DNA of 64,000 bases from Phorcus lineatus. Taxonomy: Eukaryota > Mollusca > Gastropoda > Trochida > Trochidae. The DNA lies in the NCBI GenBank assembly GCA_921293015.1, contig OV121092.1, forward strand, positions 44,353,064 to 44,417,063, given 5' to 3'. Below are positions 1-13,577 of the stretch, piece after piece. Position 1 is the first letter of the stretch; each line of letters opens with the position of its first letter. The notes under the pieces are model-generated. The model ran no database searches. It had not been told where the DNA came from and saw only the letters and a program-made list of their open reading frames with translations. Position numbers and translations under genes: made by a program.

Positions 1-713
1 CTGTTTTTGTAGGTTACCAATGATACTAGGCGTTTACAAGTCTTCAACTACAAAGAAATAATTTATTGCAAAATATAACAACCTAATTATTTTGCAAAAG
101 TAGATGATAAGTCGATTTTTTTAAATTTTATTAATCGAAAGTTGATTCTGTTGTGTTTTATCGATGTCGTATGCGTTCTGTCTTGTTTATTGCTACTAAC
201 AATTAGTTTTATCTCGATATTCTTGGATTCAGAAATAGAATATTTCACTGAGTCATCAAAATAATCATATTCAGTTAATTGCTTCTGTTTTCCGGATATC
301 CGAGACGAATAAATCCATTCGTTTTGATAGTTCACTCTTTGCAATTCATCGTCTTTGAGCTCTAACCACTGTAATAATAATTTTCATCACGATAGCCTCA
401 AATCATTTACATTAAATGACTTGGATCGACGTTGATGTTGTGAACTTATGTTGTCAGGATACACAAATTCTCTGGATTTCTACTTCCTTTTTGCAAATAG
501 ATGGGGTAACTATACTGTCAAGTGTAATCTTGACAATGGTTTAAACGGTTAAAACCTCAAACAATAACAAAGTTGAAATCAACTGAGTTTGTATTTATTC
601 ATCATGCCAAATTCCTAAATTCTATTTGAAGAAGATAAATCATATATAATTTCCTAAGGAAGTGTTACCTTTTTCTCATATTCACTGTTTGCACAAACTT
701 AAAAATTTTGTTT
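1..713. other. AT-rich intergenic sequence
   Basis: No gene, RNA or repeat family is recognised. An 85-codon minus-strand frame at 87-344 is lysine- and serine-rich with no recognisable domain and is considered chance. Confidence 0.5.
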
Positions 714-1078
714 AAAGACACCATACCACCCTTTTGCCGTTCAAAGTGGCTGATTAAAAACAATATGGGGATATTGGCACTCACTTTAGCCTTATATCGA
801 AGTAATGAAATACTCATGATTTTTTAAGTTGTAATCAACAATGAAAATGCTGAAAGACGGCTGCAGTCGGCTTACAGATTTAAAAAATCTTTAGTCAAAG
901 ACACCACACCACCCTTTTGCCGTTCAAAGTGGCTGATTAAAACAATATGGGGATATTGGCACTCACTTTAGCTTTATATCGAAGTAATGAAATACTCATG
1001 ATTTTTTAAGTTGTAATCAACAATGAAAATGCTGAAAGACGGCTGCAGTCGGCTTACAGATGTAAAAAATCTTTAGTC
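714..1078. repeat. 183-bp tandem duplication
   Basis: Two adjacent copies (714-896 and 897-1078) start AAAGACACCA and end ATCTTTAGTC, with only a few differences. No coding content is recognised. Confidence 0.92.
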
Positions 1079-4000
1079 AGATGTGCATAAAATGTGAAAA
1101 AATATGGACAGTTGCAAATGGCCGAACTAGAAATGTGCGCAGCTTTTGAATTTGATTAAACTCCGAAATGTGAATAACGGATACAATCTTGTAATCTAAC
1201 CGATTTTAAGAAGGGGGTATAATCATTGTTATTGGATACGGCTGTCGTTTTCGCCCTTCCGGCTGTAAGCAAAATTGAATATTCCGATATCGAAGTTTTT
1301 GCAGATTTATTGCAAAGTTGCAATAAATACTTCCGATCTTTTAAAATCCTCTTGATAACCTAAATACGTAAATACTATATATTTGTTAAATAATTCTCGA
1401 TGTAGATTACCTGGGTGCGGATCGTTTATGATATATAGAGATATGCATGACTTGTGTATTCATTGTATATACAAAATTTGGTGTGCACTAGTGCCTTTAA
1501 AGCATCTTTGCTCTTGAAGGGTTAAAGTTATACGCGGATTTGTTTTATCAATTAATGTTTTCCGATTTATGTACATGTGAAATGAAGTAAAGAAACACTT
1601 TGAAAAATGATATTGTCGATGGGCCTGTACGCCTATCTGTAACTCAGCAAAGCGAATCTGTCAATTCTTTTACGTATATCAAGGGACAAAGGCACCGTCA
1701 CCTACAAAAATGAAACAGGAGCCAAATAATGAAATCTATGAAATTACAAACATTATTCTGATTTTGTTTTGAGTTTTGTTGCTTTAGAATTCCCTCAACT
1801 AGTGGAGATATGAGACTGAAGTCAGACATTTTAAAAATATGTTTTATGACTTTCTACATTACTGATGCGTTAACCATTGAAAGTCCAAGAAGAAAAGTTT
1901 TCAAGAACACCATTAACTTACATTACATCAATATTTCATAATGTTTACACAAGTCGTAAACATTTGGAAAATTCATATCGACAACCCTTGTTAGCTTCTG
2001 TGCAGAAATACAGAAGTTAAAAGACTGTAGCCTGATAATTCAAAATGTATACACATCCCTACAGAACATGTGTCAATCAAAATAATTTAATTTTTTTATT
2101 TGTTTATGTAAACATTATGTCACAGCAGAATTTTTTGACTGTCCAGCTTTTTGCATTGTAAACTTACGTATTATAAATGATATATCGTTCAAAGGTCAAT
2201 CATTCACAAAATCTTATCCCGTGGAAAGGAGACAATATGAAGTCTAACGCCGCTTTCCAAAGTATTTTACTTGACGACATAGATCATTGCGGCGGAAAGC
2301 AAAGCATGCCATCATGAAACTGCCAACCATCGTTCACATTGCATTAAAATCAGATCTTATCCAAACGTATGTTACGCTATTTTCTTGCTGAAGTAACCGA
2401 ACCCAAGGATTTGGACACTCTTACAGGTCGACAATGCCTGCTGAAATCACAACGGACATGTATAACGATTTAAAGTCAAACCACGAGGTCAGTGCGTATG
2501 CAAGAGTTACCCTTGTGGTTAAAAACTGAACAGGCCAGTAAGAGTTAACAGAATTTCTCTCAGATCAGAAGAAAGAGGTGTCAATCAGGAGATAAACTTC
2601 AGAAAGAGGTATTGATTATGGTTGGTCCTGTGGTCAAGCAGAGTGAAGATGACATACACCGTGAAAGGGGAGTCTACTTTATGGTCAATATTGGGACACC
2701 ATCAATTGACCTTAACTGACATTTACACTCTAGACTTACGTTAGCCAATTTCACATGGTCAAGGAGTTTATAGAGAGTGTTAGGTACTGAAATGTTGTCA
2801 GTTGGGGTTACTGTTGTCCAGTGCACGTTCATTGATCTGGAGCCAGAGAGTTGGACATAAAAGAAGTTCCGCTATTTTCGTAATTGTGTTAAAGACTCGT
2901 GCTTGATTCTTTATGTTTGGTTTTGTTTTGCAAAGATTTATTATTGAAACTTTATTCTAATTGTATTGTTTAGCGTTGATATTACCAATTAAAATAACCA
3001 TTGTTGTGCTTGTTTCTTAATTATTACATTGTATTTCATTTTATTTTCTAAATAATTTTTGACTGTTGGCCTTGTATAAGTAAACAGTTTATTCTTTGGC
3101 ATCAGAAGTCTTATTGTTTGATAGTTATGTTGACAGTTGTGTGCCAAATGAACTCAACATCATCAATTCCACCCCGGTCAAGTTATTTTGAAGCAGTGGT
3201 CAGAGAGTGTGAAAATATCATAGAGTTGGATATCGGAAACCGCTAGCCCGTTAACGGCCATTGACCAGAAGATACAAATGACCAGTCTTCTTTTTAACGA
3301 TGTCGGCAATGTCTCACGGTACATCTTGTGTGTCTTTTTATATCTTTGTATCAACCATCCCATGTGTACAAATTCAAGGTCTCATTATTGTATGTCACTA
3401 TTTTCTCACCTTTTCTAATCATGAATGCTAAATCGGTCTACCCCTCCTAAGATTTCCAACGCAATTAAGACAGGTTCAAGGACGTGGTACTCACTGTCAT
3501 GAAATATTGTTGCGGACTTTCTCCCTGCAATTATATACTAGCAGGCGTGTTATATGAGAAATACTATTGAAATCGACGTTAAACCCCAAATCACTTCACA
3601 TTTCTTTATAACCGAAGACCAATGTTTATCTAATTTATCGTATCGTAAACAGATTATTGAAGATGATTCAAGGAATACGCAATGGATGAAATAACAATTA
3701 CTATGATTAAAAAAGCTTAACTATTTCACATACGAAAACTGGTCACTTTTCACTTCCAAATGTCACTTAGATAACGTCATATTCTAACACTTAATTAACA
3801 ACAGATTTTACAGCCTTTAAAATACATTACATAAACTTTCAAAATGTTAATACCTATTTATTTCAAAGCAAATTCTTACATTTCAATATTATGCAATCAT
3901 CGTAATCTTAGGAACACAATATGCCTCAAAATACCTAGAAACATCACTGAAAGGCTTTTAAAGAGAGTTATGCTTTTTATATAATTGCTTTATGTGAGCA

Positions 4001-6780
4001 AACGATAGGCAACTAGTTGCTATTAAGGTTTAGCTTTTAAGGTGAGATGAAATAAGTTTCCGGATACAATAGGGGCATGTGTAACAAATCGTCCATGTTC
4101 GACGTCTAAGTGGAGCATATGGACAACCGGTTGAATATTAAGAAGATACTCCTTTCACTGTCCTATAGGTTATGTCATTCACCAGGAAATATATTCATTG
4201 GACAGTGGCCATGCTTGTGCATTGATCCTTACATTATTATACTATTAGCTGTGTATCTCATCATTTCTAAATGCTTTATTAGGTGGTTAAGATCTATACA
4301 AAAACGTCGTCAATATCCAATAAAGTTGTATATCCATAAAATGCAAACATTATATAGTTAATATTGTTCCTCGTCCTTTCCTTTTGCTTAACGATGACAG
4401 AAGGATCTATACAAAAACATCGATACTGTCTGGTAAAGATGTTGTATAATTGTATAGCCATATAGAATTGAATATTCTACTCTCAGCCTCTAGAATATTT
4501 GTCGAACATCCATACGATTTAACTTTAAACCCTTTATGTTTTCAATATTCTGATTCTAACTTATCATTTGTCTTGATTTAAGATCAAATTGCCACACAAA
4601 TGAGAACTTGTTATGAGTGCAGTAGACATCTAATCTGTAGCCATTGTCTATCTGTGAGGCGTCAAGAGCTCAGGCAATGTCAACAGATACGTATTTCCTC
4701 ACAGAACGTTCCACTTCACCGGGTTATCTAAACAGTACACAGTAGCGCTTTAATGAACCCAATAGTTTCAGATTACTGCCCAATCGATTTTGGAAGATAG
4801 TTCCGAAATTCGAAGATCTGCCAGGAACGTGGAAATCAGGATTATAAACTGACATTTACATTTGTGTGCTGACTTAAATTAACGTGCTTGTGCTTTACAG
4901 TTGCCACTAAACATTATCAAAGGAAACATCAATCGCCCACTGGTGTTAAACACCAGATCCCTTTTGAGGTAAAGCATGATCCCAAAGTATAACAAACTTT
5001 CGATGGTTATGTTTATAAAGAAATTGATTCTTGCATGGTTGTATTTCTGACCTAGTAAGCCCGGTGCTAAGGAACTGAAACGACCCTGACATTATACTAT
5101 TGTTATGCAGGCAATGTAAATCTCCATGTAACTCTATCTCTGAGGAGCAATTAACCGAATTCTTGAAATATAAATTATAACTTAGTGGTTTCAGCCTGCA
5201 CCTTAAAGCGGTCAGGACAGTATCCTTAATAGAGACATGGAACTCAAACTTTTAAGGATGACATTAAGTATATTGATAACCAATAAAGCATCTCTCTTGT
5301 CAAAGTTCAATCAACTTAATGCCTCTGCATCAAATTTAACAGCGACGTCAACTAATAACCATGAACTCACTCTACCTTTATATCTGATCAACACTAAATG
5401 TAACAGCACCATCAAGCAATAACTATGAACCCAGTCGTCCTGTCGATCATGGTTGTTTTATGCTGCTTGTTTACGTTCAACTGGTTTTCAACAATTTTCT
5501 GCGAGAGCGAATGCAAAGGGTTTTTTATGATTAGGTGGTGTCATGACTGCAAGCTATTCTCAGGAATCAAGTCTTCGACTCGCCAAATTAATTCCAGTCA
5601 GTCGCAGAAATATTGAGGCTGTTTATAAAACGGGGTCATTTTAATAATCTTATAAACATTACGCTGTCCAACAATTCATAGTGCATGAATATTAACGTTG
5701 TTAATATGACAATAATTATATTTTTCACAATATCTATATTGAAAACTTTGTCAATATCACAATAGTATTATGATTTACTATGACTTGCTATTCTATATTG
5801 ACAACTATTAAATCAAAGAAATATCATATTGCTGCTCTGACATCTTCACAGCCGTGATGTAGTCCACAACATGGCTTAGTGTATGTCTATGAAATATCAA
5901 CGGAATAAAACATATATAATTGGTTAATTAATTTTTGTCAACTAATTCTTTTTCAAATTTCTAATTTTCAACTATTTTCAAAGGGTTATCTCTTTATTGG
6001 TTTATCTCAGAGCAAGATATCTACCAACTTTTTCCTTGAAGCCACTTTCAGACGATGTGATGCGAACGTCATAGGAAATAATGAATATAGAGAATAACAC
6101 GATGTTGTTTTTTTAAGAAATGTAACTGTCAGTTTAAAGTAGTTTATCCCTTTTTTATTTTTATACTCATATATAGAGAATATATATGTCATTCAGTGAC
6201 ATACACCATATTTCTTCCTCAGAAAATATCTCGCAAGACGAGATAAAGTTGCCTAAACGTGACATGTAATTGTAAATTCAATGTCTTATATGATATTGTC
6301 AAACCCTTAAAGTTCAACCTTCGATTAGTGATAACGCACAATTTTCATACTTCTCAGAGACTGTCGACTAATAGATTTTTATTCCACTGTTGCAATTGGG
6401 TATTTCATTAAACGTAATAAGCCTATTTAACAACCAATTTCTAGAAAGATGAAACGTAAATATGCTGAAGTATAGTCAATATCTAACACTTTGCTATTGT
6501 AAAGATGGTAAGCAAGTGCTTGTCCTGGGTCAATTATACGGAAATGAATATGTAACTATGATAACACATGCACTGTACAGATGATAAACATTCAATATTG
6601 ACCTATGCTGATTTATATTATTTTATGCTAAACACTGGAACACACAGGAGTTTGCCGGTTCTTAAAATGAACACCAATTAGTGGGTTGATATGACAGCCT
6701 CGCGTGACACTAGTGCTATGTATGGGTATAAGTATGCTCGAAGTGTCGCCCTGTCAAAGATATATCACAAACTGCCACAC
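1079..6780. other. Intergenic sequence with no supported gene
   Basis: AT-rich sequence with only short open frames on either strand (83 codons at most). No conserved protein motif, tRNA fold or array was seen. Confidence 0.5.
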
Positions 6781-6798
6781 AGGAATAGATTGATTCAA

Positions 6799-6915
6799 CA
6801 AGAGAAAGAGACAGAAACAGACAGACAGAGAGAAACACAGAGAGAGATAGAGACAGAGTCTGACAGTGAGAGACAGACAGAGACACAGACACACAGAAAG
6901 TGAGAGAGCGAGATA
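6799..6915. repeat. GA/CA-rich simple repeat
   Basis: Imperfect repeats of AGACAGAGAGA, ACAGAGAGAG and similar words. Opposite-strand frames here read as serine/leucine-rich peptides and are artefacts. Confidence 0.9.
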
Positions 6916-7190
6916 CAAAGAGTACGAACTTACTCTTACACAATCAATCAAAGAGTTATCAAAGAGTAAGAATGTCCTCTTACAGAATCAGTCAAAGAGT
7001 AATCAAAGAGTTATCAAAAGGTAATCAAAGAGTAATCAAAGAGTACGAATGTACTCTCATGGAATCAATTTAAAGAGTAATCAAAGAGTACGAATGTACT
7101 CTTACAGAATCAATCAAAGTGTAATCAAAGAGTAATCAAAGAGTACGAATGTACTCCTATGGAATCAATCAAAGAATTATCAAAAGGACA
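6916..7190. repeat. Minisatellite with palindromic subunits
   Basis: About five copies of CAAAGAGTACGAATGTACTC followed by TTACAGAATCAAT are mixed with shorter TCAAAGAGTAA units. GAGTACGAATGTACTC has inverted symmetry (GAGTAC..GTACTC), so each unit can fold. Confidence 0.88.
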
Positions 7191-8140
7191 AATATATCAT
7201 TTGCTCGAGCTTGGTTGATTACAAGGTTCCGTCCGTAATGTGTATTTGGTGACAGTTTCACGTTATATGTCACTAGTCAAAGACAATGACTTCATACTAG
7301 ACGTTCACAACACGCGAAATATCCATTGCCGTCTGACAATATTGATCTTATCTTACATGTTATCTTAAATGCAGTTTACCAACAGATTGCCGAAATGTGA
7401 CATAAGATATTTCGAAAAAATATATATAGTACTGGTTGAAGAATAAATGCAGTTTGCTGAATTATGATTATTATCAGTACATATCTCAGTTGCAAACATC
7501 GTGTTATTCGATTATCAACCAAAGAAATATTACAAATTCCCTTTGACTCGAAAGCAAAAAGTGTACGCGCCTCTGTTAGGTAGATATTCATCAGTTGACG
7601 ATCCGTTACAATGATTTTGATTTTTACATGTTTAATAATGTCAATTTAGAAATATGATAACTAAACATAGGTATCTGCTAAAACGATCTTTCTCACAGAG
7701 TCCAAGGACAATGGTGAACATTAAAAATACACTCCTCAATTGGTTTCTACATGAATTGAAATCTAACTAAAAGTGGTTCAGTAATTTTTGTTGTATCCGG
7801 TGTGTTGGTTGTTGGCTGAATAGTTTACAGTATATAAGGTGAAAAGTAGGTCTTCTGTGTGCAAATAATGGAAAGGATTATCCAAGCATCATTATACGGG
7901 GTTTAGCGTATTGTCATACCTACTACTTAAATGATCTTTTAAAGGATTTGTTTTCTTGTGAAAGAAGTGGTAATCTCTACGGATATTGTTGTCAGCTTTA
8001 ATAGACAACGATCAGGTTTTAATCACATGAACTGGATTCCTTGTTCCATTTGAGTTTGGTATCAATAGCTCACACATTAGTCAAGTTTCATTACAGAAAA
8101 AAACATTTCACTTATTAAGTTATTTATTGAGAAAATGCGT
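7191..8140. other. Intergenic sequence, nothing recognised
   Basis: AT-rich, between two minisatellites. No supported coding frame. Confidence 0.5.
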
Positions 8141-9590
8141 TCATGCACACTCACGTTCGTGCACCCTCATGTCCTATGCACTCTCTCGTTCATGCACCCT
8201 CACGTCCTTGCACCCTCACGTTCATGCACCCTCACGTCCAAGCAGTCTCACGTTTAGTACTCTCACGTTCATGCACTTTCATGCACCCTAACGTTCATGC
8301 ACTCTCACGTTCATGCACTCTCACGTCCATGCACCCTCACGTTCATGCACCCTCACGTCCATGCACCCTCACGTTCATGCACCCTCACGGTCATGCACCC
8401 TCACGTCAATGCAGTCTCACGTTCATGCACCCTCATGTTTAATTCTCTCACGTTCATGCACCCTCACGTTCATGCACTCTCACGTTCATGCAGTCTCACG
8501 TCCATGCACCCTCACGTTTAGCACTCTCACGTCCATGCAGTCTCACGTTTAGTACTCTCACGTTCATGCACTTTCATGCACCCTAACGTTCATGCACTCT
8601 CACGTTCATGCACTCTCACGTCCATGCACCCTCACGTTCATGCACCCTCACGTCCATGCACCCTCACGTCCATGCACCCTCACGTTCATGCACCCTCACG
8701 GTCATGCACCCTCACGTCAATTCAGTCTCACGTTCATGCACCCTCATGTTTAATTCTCTCACGTTCATGCACCCTCACGTTCATGCACTCTCACGTTCAT
8801 GCAGTCTCACGTCCATGCACCCTCACGTTTAGCACTCTCACGTCCATGCACCCTCACGTTTAGTACTAACACGTTCATGCAGTCTCACGTTCGTGCACCC
8901 TCACGTTTAGCACTCTCACGTTCATGCATCCTCACGTTCATGCACCCTCACGTTCATGCAGTCTCACGTTCATGCAGTCTCAAGTTCATGCACCCTCACG
9001 TTTAGCACTCGCACGTCCATGCACCCTCACGTTTAGTACTAACACGTTCATGCAGTCTCACGTTTAGCACTCTCACGTTTAGTATTCTCACGTTCAGTCA
9101 GTCTCATGTTCATGCCATCTAACGTTCATGCACCCTCACGTTAATGCACTCTCACGTTCATGCAGTCTCGCGTTCATGCACCCTCACGTCCATGCACCCT
9201 CACGTTTAGCACTCTCACGTTCATGCACCCTCACGTTCATGCACCCTCACGTTTAGTATTCTCACGCCCATACACCCTCACGTCCATGTAGTCTCGCGTT
9301 CATGCACCCTCACGTTTAGCACTCTCACGTCCATGTACCCTCACGTTTAGTATTCTCACGTTCATGCACCCTCACGTCCATGCAGTCTCGCGTTCAAGCA
9401 CCCTCACGTTTAGCACTCTCACGTCCATGCACCCTCACGTTCATGCACCCTCACGTTTAGTATTCTCACGTTCAGTCAGTCTCACGTTCATGCCATCTAA
9501 CGTTCATGCAGTCTCATGTTTAGTACTCTCACATTCATGCAACCTCACGTTTAGTACTCTCACGTTCATGCACCCTCACGTTCATACGCA
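8141..9590. repeat. 16-bp minisatellite with 295-bp higher-order repeat
   Basis: About 1.45 kb built from variants of CACGTTCATGCACCCT. CACTCT, CAGTCT and TTTAGTACTCT subunits are interspersed. A block beginning CGTTTAGTACTCTCACGTTC at 8251 recurs at 8546 with its following order preserved, giving a higher-order period of 295 bp. Because 16 is not a multiple of 3, each frame reads the same 16-residue peptide cycle, so several overlapping frames stay open by composition. These frames are not taken as genes. Confidence 0.95.
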
Positions 9591-10907
9591 TTCAGGAATC
9601 GATTGAGAATAACCGAAATTAACCATTTTAATTTTACGTCCTTTGGTTCACATTCCATGAGATAAGAGGAATCTTCTTTTGAAAAAACTGAATATTTGAT
9701 GCAATAATTCAGTTTTAAACGTTGTGTGATAAAAGGCATATGTTTGAAGTTTATGAAATAGTACGTGATGCGTTGTAAATGCTTCGCTAGTTGATTGAGA
9801 TGGACGACTGACCACTTCTGACTCCTGGTCAATGGATGAGTACTGGTCAGCGGTGTCTGGTACTCTCTGAACCTGATGTGTTTCATGGGTATTGACCAGA
9901 GTTCAATTGACCGGAGTAAGCTTTCAGTGCGGCAGAACCACTAGCTATATACCAACAAGCTGTTAACTTTATCCTATTTTCACAACTTGAAGTTTAGCAC
10001 GTCAATGACGTCTCTTTGTAATACAGAGGGAACTTAATTTAACCGATATGAACGTGTTTCGTGATGGTAGATATAGTTCTGTATGATTGTATTACTTGCC
10101 ACGTCAACCCTGTGCAACCCTTAGCGGAATACGAATCCGCTTTGACAGAGTATGGCAAGAATGCTAAAGGTTACATATGGAAACTCAACAATTTTTCATC
10201 CCACACTAAGTTTGTATTCTATTGATATTGATCATCTATGATTCCATTGCGGTTGCTATGAGAGGCTAAACACCATGAAATTTTAGGAATAATAGCAGAC
10301 AAGAAGTGACATGAGACATTAACAGACTATTTCTGATTTAACAAAGACAACAAGTAATCAATATGTATATATGACTTTTAACTTTGTAAGGACCAATAGC
10401 ATGCAAGTACCCCTCTTTAGAATTCCTTAGAGTGCCTACTTGTCGTCCTAACACGATTGGGTTATATAGCTCTGCAATGACTTTAGAAAAAAATGGGTAA
10501 AAAATCTGATGGAAGGAAGAATGCATTGTCCTTATTTCCATGTGCTAAATAAAAAACAAACAAACTATGTTTCACGTAAGAGGATTCATATAAGACAACA
10601 CAAAATACTTGTGTTTTAGGCTGAGCTGCAGTATCATACCACATTGATAGATGACGAACAGTGACCACTGTCCGCAGCTGGACGAAGCTCCCGGGTCAAA
10701 CGGAGTGGATCACTCAGTCACGAGTGAATTAAACAGACGTTAGAGATGTGTTGGCACGGATTCTGTCCCATTTAACAAGAGTGATCACAGGCGTCTGTCA
10801 CTAACGTCACGATGGATGATGATGGTGTTGAGCTTCTTGAGGAGTTTTGTTAGTTATGTTGACGATATCAATCTTGTCACAGCCAGTAACTGGGACAGAC
10901 GGACAAG
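9591..10907. other. Intergenic sequence, no supported gene
   Basis: A 106-codon minus-strand frame (9566-9886) begins inside the minisatellite flank and resembles no known family. A small palindrome AGCGGAATACGAATCCGCT lies at about 10123-10141. Confidence 0.45.
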
Positions 10908-11224
10908 CATCCTGCTAAATCAGCGTATACGAATCCGCCCTCGCTCCTTCATATACTCTGACCTCTTTCAAACCAAAAGCCTCGTAAGGCTGGATCGGCT
11001 TGATATTCGTGGCTTAGTTAACCTGTTATTATTTCAGCCAATGGAATGTCGTTATGCAAGGAGCGTGAAGATGCTGTCTTGAAACTTAACGGATTTCCAT
11101 CCGGGCGGTGCCGCTGTTGCTGAATGCGAGTCGTCTCATTGGCTGATTCAAAAGCTAGCGATACGATGCTTTTGGCTTGTGGAAGTTGTGAGAGCGGATT
11201 CATATACGTTGATTTAGCATGATG
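10908..11224. mobile_element. Foldback (MITE-like) element
   Basis: The left end (10908-10947, CATCCTGCTAAATCAGCGTA onward) matches the reverse complement of the right end (CATCATGCTAAATCAACGTA) with few changes. Weaker pairing continues inward, such as CCAAAAGCCTCGTA against CCAAAAGCATCGTA. The length of 317 bp and lack of coding content suggest a non-autonomous DNA element. No clear target duplication was seen. Confidence 0.65.
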
Positions 11225-13300
11225 AAGGTCAGGATGATAAGGAAATAATGTCTTACATACAATAAGTTACAAAAGGTTATAGAATTCCCGCCTGGAATGG
11301 AGGCTAACTTATGTACAATGAAACCTATTTTATTTTAGATAATTGAATGTCTATTTGACCATCCAGAAAACTAAAGAACTGCAAGTACAACACGACCGTT
11401 CCCTGCACATTTTCTACGCATATTTCGGGAGGAGTACAACTGGTAGATCATGGAATAATCGGTTTCCTGAGGCACAACCATTCCGATAAAGGTTAACTTT
11501 ATCCATCTATTATTCTGATATGTATCCTTAAAGGGGCAATAGCACGTTTTCTCACAGTTTATTTCTTCAAGTTGTCCCCGATAAACATCATAGGCGAGAA
11601 GGAAATAATCTAGTATCAAGCAAACACTACTGATAGTCATCTTGTCATGTGCATCTTATAATATTTTGAGGTAGGGAAATGGATTCGCATAGTTTAAACG
11701 TTCAAGGTACATTCGTTTAAAAACTGCTTTGAAACACACTGGCTTGCATTTGAAAACTCTGTTTTTCGTTTTCGTAAGAACACTTCCCTACTGTCCCTTT
11801 TAAGTTGTATGAATATGATACCATAATATCCACCAGGCAATTGCCTCGTGTCGGTGGTTAGTGGTTTTTATTATGGCATCTCATATATGTGTTTTATGTG
11901 TGTTCTTAAACATTAGCAACACGACACCTCACTGCTGTTACAGGATTGTGACTATGGAATGTCAAACTGGGCACTGGTTTTCAGAGGTAACCCCCCCCCC
12001 CCCCCCCCACCCAACCCCATTTACTAGGTTAACTTTCTTCTTTGATATGACACAATGAGGGTTAAGATCTAAAATCAACAACAGAAATGACTCAAAAATA
12101 TGTATTCCTTTCCCGTATCATGATTTTATGATGCTATGTTATCACATAATTACCTATGCTCAGATGTAAAATACATACATCTATCAAACTTTTAAGTTGT
12201 CAACTCGACCAAAGCATGCACGTGTTTACAGGTCGATCCAATTAATAAGGGGATAGATAAGCAGATGATTGCCGAGCGGCTCGCAAATGTTAACGATTAC
12301 AGGTGTACATTTCAGTGATTGGATACCTCACAGGAACCAGCGCTCCGCTTTATCAAACCCGTGCCATTTATCTGGGCATACTTTCGAGGTTTTGATCGTT
12401 TGTATTAGAAGGTTGATATATTCATGTGATTATCTCCCCTTGTTTAGTGATCACAGATATGGGTTAAGGTGACAATTGTTATTAGATGGTTTAGTTCCAT
12501 GATCAGGTTAGATTTACCTCGTATCGACCATGTGATTTAGTTGGAGAGATATCTTACAATTGTCTAAAGTGATAGCAATACTCATAGCATTATAATGACC
12601 TGTTCACACATTATATATTAATTAACCCAGAAAAGATTGGTTTTATTTGTTTATGATAAATATCTTTGTGAAATATATCGGTACTAACATTTATGATGTG
12701 TGTTGTATGTAGATATACGTTGTAGATAACAGACGGCAATTGCATGATATTTGATCCCTCAATTTTGTTACTACCATTTTAGCTACTGTTTGTCTAGGAC
12801 GATAAGTAGCACTGACCCATTCATGTTAGTCATGCCACAATATCAAAGGCATTGATAAATACTGAACCAAACAGTCAAGTCAACCCTAATATTCAATCTT
12901 TATCTATTTTATGCTTAATATTTACACGGGTGGTCCTTAACACATTTTGTTAAGCATGTGACACACTTATGGAAAGGTGTTTCTGCTCTTCAAAGTACGC
13001 GAACAAATTTTTAAAAATCACTAATCAAAATCTATTTCACAAGTTTTTTAAACCTTTTACCAATATGATAGTACCGAGTAAGTGTTCAGATCAGAGCTGA
13101 AAACATATATTATAGATATGGTTTTATTTTTAGAAACAAGTAAGGTTTTGTTAAAAGTAAGGGTAAATGGTTTTCAATGGACATGTGCAATATATGTATT
13201 TATTACCCATATGATTAATCATAAGTGATGACATATTTTCAATATGAGCACATGTGCACATATCACTTTTACCTGACAGCGATTGTTTCAGCGCGAGTTA
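11225..13300. other. Intergenic sequence with an 18-C run
   Basis: Contains an uninterrupted run of 18 C at 11991-12008. The overlapping frame gains prolines only from this run. A minus-strand frame at 11371-11640 (89 codons) shows no recognised domain. No gene is supported. Confidence 0.5.
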
Positions 13301-13317
13301 CCGTATTTCGTCGTCTG

Positions 13318-13348
13318 TGACGTCATAAAATCATTGTTCGTGACGTCA
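13318..13348. promoter_or_regulatory. Two CRE palindromes 23 bp apart
   Basis: TGACGTCA occurs at 13318-13325 and again at 13341-13348, the full CREB/ATF consensus, about two helical turns apart. No gene start is recognised nearby and a hairpin element begins about 80 bp downstream, so the pair could belong to a mobile element. Confidence 0.4.
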
Positions 13349-13430
13349 CTGTAGCGGGCCGTCGCAAAGGAAGCAGACCGATGTCACAATATTTTCATGC
13401 GATTTAAATGGAATTTGGTTCGGTAATAAA

Positions 13431-13577
13431 GAAATTATTACCCTCGGAACTGTGTCGTATGACTTTTACGAAACTCGTGCGAATTTGTGTATAACCCTCG
13501 CTCTCGCTCGGGTAATACAAAAATTCACACTCGTTTCGTGATAGTCATATGACACTATTCGTCGGGTAATAATCTCT
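13431..13577. mobile_element. Hairpin MITE with TTATTACCC/GGGTAATAA ends
   Basis: The two halves are imperfect reverse complements over nearly the whole 147 bp: GAAATTATTACCC..GTATGACTTTTACGAAAC on the left, GTTTCGTGATAGTCATA..GGGTAATAATCTC on the right. The turn is near CTCGCTCTCGCTCG. No coding frame is present. Confidence 0.75.

Noticed and set aside
2780-3180. Possible old solo LTR-like segment (TGTTAGG.. start, ATAAAAG box, TGTGCCAAATG after it)
   Set aside because: Only weak word matches; no paired copy, no flanking duplication and no internal region seen.
6716-6951. Serine/leucine-rich minus-strand frames
   Set aside because: Translation of a GA/CA simple repeat.
8143-9606. Overlapping + strand frames encoding histidine/serine/cysteine-rich peptides
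   Set aside because: They follow the 16-bp minisatellite in every frame and have no independent start, stop or motif signal.
11861-12058. Frame with a proline run
   Set aside because: The proline run is the 18-C homopolymer.
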